From Acidithiobacillus ferrianus (GTDB lineage Bacteria; Pseudomonadota; Gammaproteobacteria; Acidithiobacillales; Acidithiobacillaceae): a stretch of 64,000 nucleotides of DNA. The position numbers were made by a program, and so were the translations under genes. Each line of letters starts with the position of its first letter. The stretch's first letter is position 1. The stretch lies in NCBI RefSeq assembly GCF_010378095.1, contig NZ_WNJL01000035.1, forward strand, positions 1 to 64,000, read 5' to 3'. This document shows positions 17,690 through 27,427 of the stretch, piece after piece. Under the pieces are notes generated by a model that saw only the letters and a program-made list of their open reading frames with translations, did not search any database and was not told the origin of the DNA.

Positions 17690-18315
17690 GCGGGCAACTC
17701 GGACATTCAGGTGCGGCCCGGGTTGGCATTGGCGGCCCGGTTGGTTCGGGCAAGACCCGTCTGCTCGAACAGATAATCCCGCGCTTCATCCAGCGTGGCA
17801 CCAACATCGCGGTCATTACGAATGATCTTGTCACGCACGAGGATGCGATCCGTGTGCGGCGCAGCGGCCTGATCGCGCCGGAACGGGTGCTGGCGGTCGA
17901 GACCGGCGCCTGTCCGCATAGCGCAATCCGCGAAGATCCGACGCTTAATATTCAGGCCGCCGACCTGCTGGAGGAACGCTTCGGACCACTAGACCTGATA
18001 CTTATCGAAAGCGGCGGCGACAATCTGGCTTCGTCGTTTTCGCTCGATCTGGTCGATTTCTGGCTATTCGTGATTGATGTGGCGGGTGGTGATGACATTC
18101 CCCGCAAGCGTGGGTTGGGGGTGATGCAATGCGATTTGCTGGTGATCAACAAGACTGACCTTGCACCCTATGTCGGCGTCGATTTGGCGCGCATGGAACA
18201 GGAGGCACGCCAGGTCAGGAATGGCCGCGCGATGCTGATGACCAATTGCGCGACCGGTAATGGGGTGGATCAGATCGTCGATCTGATCGCTCGTGAGGTT
18301 CTATTTGAAGATTGA
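17686..18315 (+). CDS. ureG: Urease accessory GTPase UreG
   Basis: A 209-residue SIMIBI-class GTPase. The Walker A motif is [12 protein letters not shown], the nickel-binding Cys-Pro-His is in [15 protein letters not shown], and ESGGDN and NKTD (guanine specificity) follow in the usual order. It drives nickel insertion into apourease together with UreD and UreF. The ATG overlaps the ureC stop (ATGA), and its own 3' end overlaps the ureD start by 23 bases, so the three genes are translationally linked. Confidence 0.95.
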   Translation: MSGQLGHSGAARVGIGGPVGSGKTRLLEQIIPRFIQRGTNIAVITNDLVTHEDAIRVRRSGLIAPERVLAVETGACPHSAIREDPTLNIQAADLLEERFGPLDLILIESGGDNLASSFSLDLVDFWLFVIDVAGGDDIPRKRGLGVMQCDLLVINKTDLAPYVGVDLARMEQEARQVRNGRAMLMTNCATGNGVDQIVDLIAREVLFED

Positions 18316-19189
18316 TGCACGCGCGACGCAACTCAGGGAGATTGCTGCCGATGAGTCGGATACGTGGCATCATGCAGCATTAGTTTTTGCGGTAGATACA
18401 CGCGGCAGGACCTACATCAAAAGCCAATTTGGCGGCTATCCGTTCCATTTTTGCCGCCCGTTCCATCTCGCTGGCGATCCAGATGGCATGGCTACTGTTT
18501 ACGTACAGAGCTGCTCTGGTGGCGTATTTGAGCAGGACCGTTTGGCATTGCGTATCGATGCGACGGCGCGATCACATGTTCACATGACTACAGCAGCATC
18601 AACCATTGTGCACGGCATGCATGCTGGTAGAGCGATTCAGTGTGTCGATATTGATGTCGGCGAAGGTGCGCTGGTCGAGTACATGCCGAATATGCTCATA
18701 CTGTTTCCGCAGGCGCGGATGGAGTCGAACGTCACGGTACGGCTCGCCGCGTCAGGGACGGTTGTTTTATGTGACACCTTCATCGCGCATGATCCGTCTG
18801 CTAGCGGATGCGGCTTCGATACGCTGACATGCACAACAGCCATACACAGCACGGCGGGTAAGGTGCTTGCCTTGGACCGATACTCTATTAACGCTGATAC
18901 GTTGTACGAATGCATACCTGGTATCACCGGCATGCTACCGGTCGTCGGTAATTTTATCGTGGCGACGAAGGTGGTTCCTGCACAAGATTTGTTAGAGGAA
19001 TTGCGCAGGGCATTACTCGGTATTAGTGCGATCTATGGTGGTGTGTCATTACTGCCAAATGAGCTCGGGATCGCCGTTCGCGTCTTAGCGGATGATGCGA
19101 TCCCTCTAAATAACGCACTTGATACGCTTTGGCGTAGGACGAGAGAATGCCTGCTGGTTGGTTCCGCGGCGATATCGCGCCGAAAATGA
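18293..19189 (+). CDS. ureD: Urease accessory protein UreD (UreH)
   Basis: A 298-residue beta-rich scaffold protein that binds apourease and carries nickel from UreG. Family landmarks are the [16 protein letters not shown] stretch near residue 80, [14 protein letters not shown] (family pattern T-x-A-x-x-K-x-Y), the [14 protein letters not shown] segment and the C-terminal Trp-Arg region [12 protein letters not shown]. The conserved lysine-tyrosine of the T-x-A-x-x-K-x-Y pattern is replaced here by Ile-Val, a mild oddity. The start is a GTG inside the ureG end. It is the last gene of the urease set. Confidence 0.88.
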   Translation: MRFYLKIDARATQLREIAADESDTWHHAALVFAVDTRGRTYIKSQFGGYPFHFCRPFHLAGDPDGMATVYVQSCSGGVFEQDRLALRIDATARSHVHMTTAASTIVHGMHAGRAIQCVDIDVGEGALVEYMPNMLILFPQARMESNVTVRLAASGTVVLCDTFIAHDPSASGCGFDTLTCTTAIHSTAGKVLALDRYSINADTLYECIPGITGMLPVVGNFIVATKVVPAQDLLEELRRALLGISAIYGGVSLLPNELGIAVRVLADDAIPLNNALDTLWRRTRECLLVGSAAISRRK

Positions 19190-19381
19190 TATGCACCAAA
19201 CGTAACCGTCTGGATCCGTGGTCTACTGGTTGCACGTGTGTCTTGACAGGCGTTGTCGGCACCCGGAAAAGCGTTGGCTGACAAATTCGACGTAACTCGC
19301 CTGGCTACAGCCGGGTGTGGCGGGGAGTGTAAGAACTTTTGTGTAAATGGTCATTAGGCAGGTGAACCGCCCCGGATTTAG
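19190..19381. other. Intergenic junction with remnants of insertion-sequence ends
   Basis: About 190 bp after ureD without a gene. At 19322-19350 a stretch containing GTAAGAACTTTTGTGTAAAT resembles a terminal repeat of IS256-family elements. At 19363-19381 TGAACCGCCCCGGATTTAG is typical of an IS3-family end and probably is the far end of the older IS3 element whose orfB lies at 20365-20682. No transcription terminator for the urease operon is evident. Confidence 0.4.
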
Positions 19382-19448
19382 TGAGGTGGTCCCTGTGAGT
19401 TGGGCAGCCTGAAAGGAGGAATAAACTCTGGACGATAGACATAGCAGG

Positions 19449-19999
19449 TCAGGCTGCCTGCCGTTGAATGCCTGCAGCATAGACGGCATCCGGGGTCCTG
19501 TCACCCAAGGCGGAATGGGGGCGTTGGGCGTTGTACCAGACGAAATAGGCCTTGAGGCCGCACCTGAGCGCCATGCCGTTGTCCGCCGGGTTCAGGTAGA
19601 CGTGCTCGTACTTCACCGTAAGCCCCTGGCCATGGGGATATAGGTCACATTGCTCGACCACACCGGGTTGGAGCGGTCAATGACCATACCCCGCAGGAGA
19701 TAGGGATGCCGGGGATGCGGCTTGCTGGTATGTGGCCCCGGTGCCACCGCGGCAATGCCCAGGATACGCATGAGTCGCTGAACCCGCTTGAGGTTCACCA
19801 AGACCCCCTGCGCCCGCAGCATGCGGTGGATCTGCCGCCGCCCCATGAAGAGGTGGTCGGTGTACAGGTGATCGATCCGCCGCAGAAGGTCGTCGTCGAC
19901 CGGCCGGGGACGGGGCCGGTAATAGACCGTGCTGCGAGGCACCCCCAACAGCACACACTGCCGTTGCACAGAAGGCTGAGAACGGGCCCGGTCGATCAT
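19449..19999 (-). pseudogene. IS3-family OrfB with internal deletion
   Basis: The N-terminal part (RQCVLLGVPRSTVYY, then RRQIHRMLRAQGVLVNLKR and VTYIPMARG) is fused near 19625 to the extreme C-terminal part (LTVKYEHVYLNPADNGMALR, then WYNAQRPHSALGDRTPDAVY). The DDE catalytic core between them is gone and the two parts are in different frames. The rest of the element, including orfA and both ends, is intact. Confidence 0.8.
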
Positions 20000-20301
20000 T
20001 TGCCGCCTCTCCCGATCCGGGACATGAGACCGGGCCTGCTCGCCAAAAAATCCCGCTCTACCTCCAGTTGCCCGATTTTGCGGTACAGGGCCTGGACATC
20101 CACAGACTCCTGGCCTGGGTCCTTCCCACGCGCAAACACCTCCGCAGCATGTTCCAGCAACTGCCGGCGCCAGGCGTTGATCATCGTGGGATGCACCCCA
20201 TACTCCTGGGTCAGCTCCGCCATGGTCTTATCCCCCTGCAGGGCGGCCAGGGCCACTTGGGCCTTGAACTCAGGCTTGTACTGCTTCCGCTTCCCTTTCA
20301 T
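19996..20301 (-). CDS. IS3-family transposase OrfA of the deleted element
   Basis: A 101-residue transposase_8 protein starting MKGKRKQYKPEFKAQVALAA, with a helix-turn-helix (ELTQEYGVHPTMINAWRRQL) and a short coiled coil (YRKIGQLEVERDFL). The ATG at 20301 is preferred over an upstream in-frame start because it is the family start. It overlaps orfB by four bases. It may still be made and could repress or compete with related elements. Confidence 0.8.
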   Translation of the reverse strand: MKGKRKQYKPEFKAQVALAALQGDKTMAELTQEYGVHPTMINAWRRQLLEHAAEVFARGKDPGQESVDVQALYRKIGQLEVERDFLASRPGLMSRIGRGGK

Positions 20302-20364
20302 CTCTCGACTCCTCTCCAGAAGTCCAGAGCTTAACCCCTTGTCCAACTTTTGGGGGCCACTTCA

Positions 20365-20682
20365 GTATTCCCGAATAGCCGATTCAGCCTGTGCCCGAGT
20401 CTCGAAGCGTTGGTGGTGGACCATTTCATTTTTAAGGCTGCCCCAGAAGCTCTCGATGGGGGCGTTATCATAGCCATTGCCCTTTCTCGACATGGAAGCC
20501 ACCAAGCCGTTTTCCTGGAGAATAGCGCGATACACCTTAGCGCAATACGGGCTGCCGCGGTCAGAGTGATGGACCAGTCCCGGTGGGGGACGCCGATGCT
20601 GTATCGCCATGTTCAGGGCACTGATGGCGAGTTCCTGGGTCATCTTTGCGCCCATGGCATATCCCACAATTTCACAGGTACA
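20365..20682 (-). pseudogene. Older IS3-family OrfB fragment, interrupted by the nested IS
   Basis: The middle of a DDE transposase is visible: CEIVGYAMGAKMTQELAISA, the second catalytic Asp in GLVHHSDRGSPYCA, and the Glu in NGYDNAPIESFWGSLKNE. It stops at SAIREY where the nested element begins. The upstream part, with the first catalytic Asp, is replaced by IS110-related sequence. The far end of this older IS probably survives as the 19-bp repeat at 19363-19381. Confidence 0.8.
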
Positions 20683-20713
20683 TTGATTCCCTGTCAAAGT
20701 ACGCAGCCGCTTC

Positions 20714-20911
20714 CTAAGAAACACACTCACTCGCAGCCTGCAATGTATAACCGAACTCTTTGGTGCGGCGATGGAGATTTTTAATAATTCTCTCTCGATA
20801 TTGCAGCTCATATCGATCTGCGCCCAGATCCTCATACGCAATCCCATATCGCATCATGTTGTAAAATAGGATGGCAATTTTCCACGCAGTAGCGGTTACT
20901 GCCTTAGCCAC
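20714..20911 (-). pseudogene. IS110-family transposase C-terminal remnant
   Basis: The 65 residues AVTATAWKIAILFYNMMRYG through ELQYRERIIKNLHRRTKEFG match the C-terminal helix of IS110-family transposases, where a family motif of the type T-A-x-K-x-A-x-x-x-Y-x-M-L-x-Y-G is followed by Y-E-x-x-Y-R-E-R. Everything upstream is missing and the adjacent DNA is from an IS4-family gene, so this is a junction of two insertion sequences. Confidence 0.7.
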
Positions 20912-20919
20912 AACACTGT

Positions 20920-21517
20920 TTATTTAGATAAGATGACCGGAATGGGATCACAGGGCTGATGCAGCGGATCATCGCGATCTCGAATCGGATACGAACGCAT
21001 CTTTTTTCTGACGCCACGCGGATTACGCTTCCCGCGACTGGTCACCGCCCGTCGTGAGGCAATCTCAGTCAGGACGCTGCGGATCCATGCTGACTTACCT
21101 TGAGGGGAGAATAGAGCCAGCGGCGGGTAGCCGGCGATGGAGCACGCGAATGGCATGCGTGAAAGACAAATCTTCAGCGGCCTGCCCGGTTTGGGCCGCC
21201 GCTTCGGTCATTAAATGACGGACAGCAGCATGTACCAGAAGTCAGGCGTAAAACTCCTGCTCCACCAATTCGGGGCGCTTGCTGCGGAGCACCACCTGCC
21301 GGTCTGCCAGATGCGTTTTGAGCTCATCCAGACTGGATTCAATGGTCCAGCGCTGATGGTACAGCGCAGCCAACTCCAGGGCAGGCGCTTCCGCCGGGTC
21401 CATCCAGTTGGTGACCAGGCGATAGCGCGGTTCTGCATCGGGGATCCCCTCCAGCGACTTGTACTTGAGGTTGTATCCGGTTTCATCGAGTTTGATATCT
21501 TGTTTAGGGTTATTCAT
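20920..21517 (-). pseudogene. Decayed IS4-family transposase
   Basis: The frame from 21517 contains YRLVTNWMDPAEAPALELAA and LYHQRWTIESSLDELKTHL, which holds the conserved Y-(2)-R-(3)-E-(6)-K signature of IS4 transposases. It stops at QEFYA. Pieces in other frames continue (AAVRHLMTEAAAQTG, then SRGKRNPRGVRKKMRSYPIR). At least two frameshifts are needed to join them, and the N-terminal half is absent. A hairpin CTCCTC-TTGAT-GAGGAG lies just upstream. Confidence 0.75.
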
Positions 21518-21584
21518 TATAACGTCTCCTCTTGATGAGGAGTTCTTCCCCAGTCCTCTTGGTTGCGCTCCGTGTTCTATTGTC

Positions 21585-24500
21585 CTATTCGGGGACGAAG
21601 GCTGGGGGTTTCCGGAAGCCCTTCCTGCGCCGCAGGCGCTCAGTCAACACCTCCATCCACAGGTAGAAAGCGGGTGTGATGTATAGTGTGAGGAATTGCG
21701 AGAACAGTAAGCCCCCGACCACGGCTACCCCCAGAGGCACCCGGCTGCCGCTCCCCGTGCCAAACCCAATGGCGATGGGCAGTACCCCCAGGATGGCGGC
21801 AAAGGTGGTCATCATGATGGGGCGATAGCGCACCGCACAGGCCTCCCGAATCGCCTCTTCTGGACGGGCGCCCCCCCGTTGGCGGCTAATGGCGAAGTCC
21901 ACGAGGATGATGCCGTTCTTCTTCACCAGACCCAGCAACATGATGATACCGATGAAGCTGTACAGATCAAGGGGCAGATCGAATAGATAGAGCGACAGTA
22001 ATGCCCCAAAGGCTGCAAGCGGCAGCGCGGTCAGAATCGTTAATGGGTGCAGGAAATGTTCATAGAGCACCGCCAGCACCACGTAGATCAGCAAGATAGT
22101 CGCAAACAGCAGAATTGGTAACGCCTGGAAGGAGGTCTGGAAAAGTGCGGCGTTCCCCCCGAAGCGGCCATTCACCCCAGCCGGCAACATTTTTGCGGCC
22201 ATGTGCTGCACGAGCGGGATGGCTTGCCCGATGGTAGTGCCGGGAGCCACGTTGAAGGATATGGTCGTTGAGGGGAGTCCCTCGTGCTGGTGGAGTGACA
22301 AGGGACCCGCATCGTAATGAAAGCCGACTACTGTCGATAGCGGCACCAGCTTCCCGCTGCTACTGGGTACACTCAGGGTATCGAGCGCTTGGATGCTATT
22401 CTGGTATCGCGGATCGATTTCGAGCAGGACCTCGTATTGATCGGCCGAACCATAGATGGTGCCCACCTTGCGCCCCCCGAAGGCGAGATTGAGCGTTTGT
22501 TCAATGGCTTGCGGCGTGACACCCAGAGCCGTCGCCGCGGCTCGGCGAATGTGAATCGCCACCTGAGGATTGTTGTTTTCCAGACTGCTGTTGACGGACT
22601 GCAATTGAGGAAGACGCCGCAATGCCCCGGTGAGGGTCCGGGTGGCCTGATTCACCGTCGACCAACGGGTACCGAGGAGCTCATAGACATAGGCGCCGTT
22701 AGCCGACGCTGTCCCGCCCTGAGCCCCAGCCTGCCCCGTAAACACGATGACCGCGTTGTGATATGGGACCACGGCCTGGCGCAGCGACTGAATCACCGAC
22801 GCCGTTTGTTGGGTGTAGGCCGCTTTCAGACGCACGAAACAGTGGCCCTTGGTGGTGCCGCCAAACGCACCGGGACCCTGCCCTGCGGATGAAACCACCG
22901 ATAGCACGGCCGGATTTTTTTGCATCGTCTGCGAAATGGCTTTTTGCTCACGGGCGATCTGATCGAAACTGAGCCCTGGGGGATAGATGATATTCACGTT
23001 CAACAGCCCTGCCTGCTGATTGGGCAAAAAGCCCTTTTGCACCAGGCCCGTCAGCGCCACGCAACCGATCAAGGTGAGGCCCGCCAGTCCCAGCACCCAT
23101 CCTTTGTGCCGGAGGGCGACATCCAGAGAACGCAGGTAAAGCGTCCGGCTACGCTCAAAATTTCGCTGAAATCGTCCACGATCCGCCTGATCGGTGCGAT
23201 TGAGAAAACGCGCGGAGAGCGCCGGCGTGACCGTCAGGGCCACCAGACCGGACATCAGAATCACCACGGAAATGGTCACTCCGAACGCCGCGAAGAGGTG
23301 CCCGACGAATCCACCCAGGAACAGCAAAGGCAGGAAGATGATCGCGAGTGACAAGGTCATCGACAGGACGGTAAAACCGATCTCCCGACCACCGGTCAGG
23401 GCTGCAGTAAATCCGTCCTCGCCCCGGTCGAGATGCCGGTTGATGTTTTCCAGCATGACGACGGCATCGTCCACCACAAAGCCGACTGCGAGCGTAAGCG
23501 CCAGAAGGGTCAGTGTGTTAAGGCTATACCCCAGTAGCCACATGACCAGAAATGTCCCAAGGAGCGAAAAAGGAATCGCCAGCGCGCCGATGAGCGTCGC
23601 GGCAAATCGGCGCAGAAAGATCCACATGACGCCGGCCACCAGCACGCTGGCGAGCGCCAGCGTAAAAAGCACTTCCTGGACGGCGGCACGAATGTAATCG
23701 GCGTTATTGAAAACGACTTTCAGGGTAGCGCCACCGGGCGCCGTGGCAGCGAGTTGCGGAAGCAGGCGATGGATAGCATTGGAGATGGCGACCGTATTAC
23801 TACCGGGTTGACGGACCACCGCCAGGACGATACCCGGTTTTTTGTTGAGCCAGGTCTCCTGTTGATTGTACTCGGTGCTGTTGATGGCCCTCCCCACCGC
23901 ACTCAAAGGCACCGGACGCCCGTTGGCGTAGGTGAGGATCAGGTGATTGTAAGCGGCTGCGGTGTGCAACTGGCCATGAACTTCGGTTTGCAGATCGGAG
24001 TGGCTACCCTCGATGGTCCCTTGCGGCAAATCAACATTGGCGGAACCGATCGCGCTTTCAACGGCCTGCAGGCTCAGACCGCGGGCGGAAAGCGCGAAAG
24101 GATTGACATAGATCCGTACCGCGTAGGTCTTGGCTCCGAAAACCTGAACATCGGCCACCCCCGGCACCGTGGAAAGGGTGGTGGCCACCCGCGTTTCGGC
24201 ATAGCGGTTCAACTGGTAAAGCGGCATGTTGGGCGCCGTCAGGCCAATGAACATAATCGGTCGTGCGGAGGGGTTGAGATTTTTCACCAGCGGGGGTTGT
24301 GGTAAACCCGGGGGCAGGAAATGCTGGGCCTGAGCCACCGCATCGGACACCTCCTGCATCGCCGCGATGGCGGAAGTGCCCAGATTGAATTGCAGGGTAA
24401 TGCGGGTTGATCCGTTCTGACTCACCGCACTCATAGAGGAAAGACCAGGGATGCTGGTGAACTGGCGCTCCAGAGGCGTTGCCACCGAACTCGCCATGGT

Positions 24501-24671
24501 TTCGGGACTGGCGCCCGGCAGGCTTCCTGTGACCAGGACCGTCGGAAAACTGACGTTGGGCAGGAGCGCCATGGGGAGTTCAAAATAGCCCGCGATACCG
24601 AGCAGCACGATGGCCATGGCCAGCACGGTCGTGGCGACCGGGCGGCGGATGAAGGGCGCGGACAGATTCAC
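21585..24671 (-). CDS. RND multidrug efflux transporter, inner-membrane pump
   Basis: A 1028-residue HAE1-type RND proton antiporter. It begins MNLSAPFIRRPVATTVLAMA, with the usual F-I-x-R-P-V-x-T start, and has twelve membrane spans in the 1+5 / 1+5 arrangement with two large periplasmic loops. The essential Asp-Asp pair of helix 4 is in LAVGFVVDDAVVMLENI, and the helix 10-11 region has GIIMLLGLVKKNGIILVDFA. Length and motifs suggest an MdtB/MdtC-like or generic drug pump rather than a CusA-type metal pump, as the periplasmic Met triad is not evident. The ATG overlaps the stop of the adaptor gene (ATGA). It is the last of a tolC-adaptor-pump operon. Confidence 0.93.
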   Translation of the reverse strand: MNLSAPFIRRPVATTVLAMAIVLLGIAGYFELPMALLPNVSFPTVLVTGSLPGASPETMASSVATPLERQFTSIPGLSSMSAVSQNGSTRITLQFNLGTSAIAAMQEVSDAVAQAQHFLPPGLPQPPLVKNLNPSARPIMFIGLTAPNMPLYQLNRYAETRVATTLSTVPGVADVQVFGAKTYAVRIYVNPFALSARGLSLQAVESAIGSANVDLPQGTIEGSHSDLQTEVHGQLHTAAAYNHLILTYANGRPVPLSAVGRAINSTEYNQQETWLNKKPGIVLAVVRQPGSNTVAISNAIHRLLPQLAATAPGGATLKVVFNNADYIRAAVQEVLFTLALASVLVAGVMWIFLRRFAATLIGALAIPFSLLGTFLVMWLLGYSLNTLTLLALTLAVGFVVDDAVVMLENINRHLDRGEDGFTAALTGGREIGFTVLSMTLSLAIIFLPLLFLGGFVGHLFAAFGVTISVVILMSGLVALTVTPALSARFLNRTDQADRGRFQRNFERSRTLYLRSLDVALRHKGWVLGLAGLTLIGCVALTGLVQKGFLPNQQAGLLNVNIIYPPGLSFDQIAREQKAISQTMQKNPAVLSVVSSAGQGPGAFGGTTKGHCFVRLKAAYTQQTASVIQSLRQAVVPYHNAVIVFTGQAGAQGGTASANGAYVYELLGTRWSTVNQATRTLTGALRRLPQLQSVNSSLENNNPQVAIHIRRAAATALGVTPQAIEQTLNLAFGGRKVGTIYGSADQYEVLLEIDPRYQNSIQALDTLSVPSSSGKLVPLSTVVGFHYDAGPLSLHQHEGLPSTTISFNVAPGTTIGQAIPLVQHMAAKMLPAGVNGRFGGNAALFQTSFQALPILLFATILLIYVVLAVLYEHFLHPLTILTALPLAAFGALLSLYLFDLPLDLYSFIGIIMLLGLVKKNGIILVDFAISRQRGGARPEEAIREACAVRYRPIMMTTFAAILGVLPIAIGFGTGSGSRVPLGVAVVGGLLFSQFLTLYITPAFYLWMEVLTERLRRRKGFRKPPAFVPE

Positions 24672-25852
24672 GATAATCTCCCCGGGACGTGCGTGGCGGC
24701 CACAGTAGCGGTTGCATGACCCTGATCCTCCGATGATTTCTGATGATCGGACTGCACCGGAGCGCCGGGATGCAGATGGGCGGGAGCGCCGACGATGATA
24801 GTCTCGCCGGCTTGCACGCCGCGCACGGCATCCAGCCCCCGACCCTGACCGATATAGGTCACCGGTTGCATCTGCGCCCGTCCGCCGCGAATCACGTACA
24901 CAAAGGAACCTTTGACGCCTTCCTGCAACGCCCTCTGGGGAATCAACAAAGCCTGTGCAAGGATTTTGCGGGTAAAGCGCACCTGAACGAAGACACCTGG
25001 CCAGAGAGTGCCTTGGGTGTTGGGCAGAACGGCACGGGCGGTGATGGTGCCGGAGGCGGTATCAATGCTGTTGTCGACGGCGATCACCCGGCCCTTGCCC
25101 AGAAAGTGTCGGCGATCATTGCTCCACACGCCTACAGTGGGTGCGAGGGTTCTCTCCGCACGGCGCAGGGCGGCCAGGTCCTTCTCCGGAAGACTGAATT
25201 CGATCTCGATGGGACGAATTTGCGTGAGCGTACACAGCAAAGTGCTGTTGGCCGTCACCAGATTACCACTCCTGATGCCGAGCAATCCGATGCGACCGGC
25301 GATGGGCGCGTGGATTTGGGTGTAAGAGAGATCGAGCTCGGTGGTCTGTACAGCGGCGCGATCCGCGGCGACGGTGGCGGCTTCCATCGCCGCGGACGCT
25401 TCGGCCTGCTGATAGGTTTGGGCTGTGACATAATCCTTGGCAATCAAGGGCTGGTAGGCCTTGACCTGAGTTTGGTCATAAGCCAGTTGCACCTGAGCGC
25501 CGCGCAGATTGGCCATGTCCTGGTGCAGCGCCGCCAGTTGCGGGGCCGGGTCGATCACGAAGAGCGGTTGGTCTTTGTGAACCCGCTCCCCCGAATGAAT
25601 CATCACTTTTTCCAGCAGCCCCGAAATTTGCGGTTCAATGGACACCGAATGTATGGCGATAGCCTGCCCCAAGGTCGGTACCGTCAGAGCTAATGAACCC
25701 GCCTGAACTTGCGCGGTAGTCACGGATACGGGGGGCGGTGGGCGTGGATGCTGTGCCTGCTGGCAACCGGTGAGCACTGACGAAAAAAACAGCAGGAGCA
25801 AAAACCGCACAGCGCGTTGGAAAGGACGCCAAAACAATCTACGGGTGCGCAT
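24668..25852 (-). CDS. RND periplasmic adaptor (membrane-fusion) lipoprotein
   Basis: A 394-residue HlyD/AcrA-type adaptor. A lipoprotein signal (LLLLFFSSVLTGCQ) lies near residue 30. A lipoyl/barrel-sandwich half motif (VSIEPQISGLLEKVMIHSGE) is followed by an alpha-hairpin rich in Gln/Ala, the second half (YTQIHAPIAGRIGLLGIRSG) and the beta-barrel (WPGVFVQVRFT). It links the inner-membrane pump to the TolC channel. In-frame starts exist 15 and 54 bases upstream; I chose the ATG at 25852 because it places the signal peptide correctly and gives a 14-base overlap with the tolC-like gene. The tail after residue 370 is hydrophilic and His-rich. Confidence 0.9.
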   Translation of the reverse strand: MRTRRLFWRPFQRAVRFLLLLFFSSVLTGCQQAQHPRPPPPVSVTTAQVQAGSLALTVPTLGQAIAIHSVSIEPQISGLLEKVMIHSGERVHKDQPLFVIDPAPQLAALHQDMANLRGAQVQLAYDQTQVKAYQPLIAKDYVTAQTYQQAEASAAMEAATVAADRAAVQTTELDLSYTQIHAPIAGRIGLLGIRSGNLVTANSTLLCTLTQIRPIEIEFSLPEKDLAALRRAERTLAPTVGVWSNDRRHFLGKGRVIAVDNSIDTASGTITARAVLPNTQGTLWPGVFVQVRFTRKILAQALLIPQRALQEGVKGSFVYVIRGGRAQMQPVTYIGQGRGLDAVRGVQAGETIIVGAPAHLHPGAPVQSDHQKSSEDQGHATATVAATHVPGRLS

Positions 25853-27359
25853 GGGTAGCCTTGGCATCCTGTAGGGTATGCGGCAATCCAATGTAGCCCA
25901 GGGCATCCGCGAGATTGGCCAGCTGCGTGTAAGAGGTCGTGATGTCCTGAATTTCGGTCTGCTCGGCGGTAGTCAGCGTCGCTTCGGCGGTAAGCAGATT
26001 CAGCATGGTGGAGAGCCCCACCCGATACTGGGCGCGGATCGCCTGCAGAGACGCCTGAGCACTCCGTACGGCGAGTTGGGCGGCCTGGGCCGCGCTGCGT
26101 GCGCCGACAATGGTTTGATAGTCCTGAAACACGGTGCTCTCAATCTTCTGAGTTTCTTCGTTCAGGGATGCCTGTGCGCTGCGTGTATTGGCGCGGGCCT
26201 CGGCGATCTGATAGCTGTTCTTGAATCCCGTAAAGAGCGGAACACGCAAGGTAAAGCCGATGGACCAGTTTTGCGAAGGGAAAAGTCCATTCTGGAGGCG
26301 TTTGCCGCCACTCACTCCAAGACTCAGCGTCGGCATACCCGCCGCCTGATCGGCGCGCACCGTGGCGCGATCGGCGAGGATCTGTGCGGCCGCGGATTGA
26401 ATGGCGGGATTGTCCATCCGGGCGCGATACACCAGAGCGCGTAGGGCTGGCGTCACCAAGGGTGGCAAAACATGCGTGTCGAGGGGCACTACGGGTATCG
26501 TCTCATGGGCCGACAATCCGCAGGATTCCGCCAACGCCCCTTCGTCGCTGTGCACCTGCGCTGCGGCGGAGATCAGATTGGCTCTGGCCTGGGCGAGGGC
26601 GGCCTTGGCCTGCAGTACATCGGCAACAGTGGCCAGACCCGAATGCTGCTTGATAGCGGCGGCGTCGAGGCTCGCAACGTCCTCCGCGACGGTTTTCTGA
26701 TAGGCGCGTACCAGAGCCTGTTCACCGAGAAGCAGGTAATAATTCTGGGTCACCGACAGGGCCACGCTCTGCAGGGCGCTATTGTTGTCGAAGCCGCTGA
26801 TGTAGATATCGGCCAGTGCCCCGTCGCGCTGGGCAGCACGGGCGCCGAAATCCAGGAGGACGTAATTGAGGGAGAGATTGGTGCTGTCGCTGTTCAACAC
26901 GGGAATGGAAAAGCCCGCCGAGGTGTTGGATTCGGATCGCACGGCATTACTCTGCAGGATCAACGTCGGCAAATAACCTGAATCAGCCACGCCCAGCCCC
27001 GCTGCCGCTGCCTGCAGATTTTCAAAAGCCACTCGAGACGCCGGATTATGGGATAGGGCGAAGGCGGTCAGGGCAGCAAGACCCATGGGGTGCGAAAATT
27101 GGACCGAGGGCGTTTGGGGCGCCTGAGGCAGATGCCGCACGTGATGGCTCCAGGGCGCGCCGACTGCCGCTGCATTCCAGTAGCGGGTCCCCAGCGGATC
27201 ACTAAACAGGCCTTGAATAACCCCGGCTTGTGCTGCAGGCACTCCCAAGCCCTCGCTCCCGGCAAAGCCGCTGAGGCACGCCATGCAGCCTATGTATGAA
27301 AACGCTCGCAAGATGGTTCGCCGCCTTCTCTGGCTTCGGGGATATGGTATGCACATCAT
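25839..27359 (-). CDS. TolC-family outer-membrane efflux protein
   Basis: A 506-residue outer-membrane factor with two OEP repeats. The mature protein opens with the typical GLAALTAFALSHNPASRVAF region near residue 95, and the second repeat begins LRALVYRARMDNPAIQSAAA. Long Ala/Gln-rich helices predict the periplasmic tunnel, with short strands such as NYVLLDFGARAAQRDGALA at the membrane. A signal-peptide-like stretch (AFSYIGCMACLSGFA) lies near residue 20. It is first of the three-gene efflux operon. The start is uncertain by a few codons since two ATG codons are adjacent. Confidence 0.88.
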   Translation of the reverse strand: MMCIPYPRSQRRRRTILRAFSYIGCMACLSGFAGSEGLGVPAAQAGVIQGLFSDPLGTRYWNAAAVGAPWSHHVRHLPQAPQTPSVQFSHPMGLAALTAFALSHNPASRVAFENLQAAAAGLGVADSGYLPTLILQSNAVRSESNTSAGFSIPVLNSDSTNLSLNYVLLDFGARAAQRDGALADIYISGFDNNSALQSVALSVTQNYYLLLGEQALVRAYQKTVAEDVASLDAAAIKQHSGLATVADVLQAKAALAQARANLISAAAQVHSDEGALAESCGLSAHETIPVVPLDTHVLPPLVTPALRALVYRARMDNPAIQSAAAQILADRATVRADQAAGMPTLSLGVSGGKRLQNGLFPSQNWSIGFTLRVPLFTGFKNSYQIAEARANTRSAQASLNEETQKIESTVFQDYQTIVGARSAAQAAQLAVRSAQASLQAIRAQYRVGLSTMLNLLTAEATLTTAEQTEIQDITTSYTQLANLADALGYIGLPHTLQDAKATHAHP

Positions 27360-27427
27360 TGGGATGAGTTTCCCGAAAATTAGTCGCGATCCGCAAGCAA
27401 TAAAGTGTTACAGGATATGAATCCGCT

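Larger units (their letters stand above)
19382..20364 (-). mobile_element. Internally deleted IS3-family element nested in an older IS
   Basis: The ends are related inverted repeats: TGAGGTGGTCCCTGTGAGTT at 19382 onward, and on the minus strand TGAAGTGGCCCCCAAAAGTT starting at 20364. The total of 983 bp is several hundred bp shorter than a standard IS3 element because the catalytic centre of orfB is missing. It interrupts another IS3-family orfB exactly after its SAIREY codons, so it landed inside a resident IS. It cannot move unaided. Confidence 0.75.

Noticed and set aside
21510..21545. Hairpin CTCCTC-TTGAT-GAGGAG as terminator of the efflux operon
   Set aside because: No T-run follows on the relevant strand. 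It more likely belongs to the upstream end of the decayed IS4 gene.
24743..25693. Plus-strand open frame of 316 codons
   Set aside because: It is antisense to the efflux adaptor gene, whose domain structure is clear, and has no recognisable protein features.
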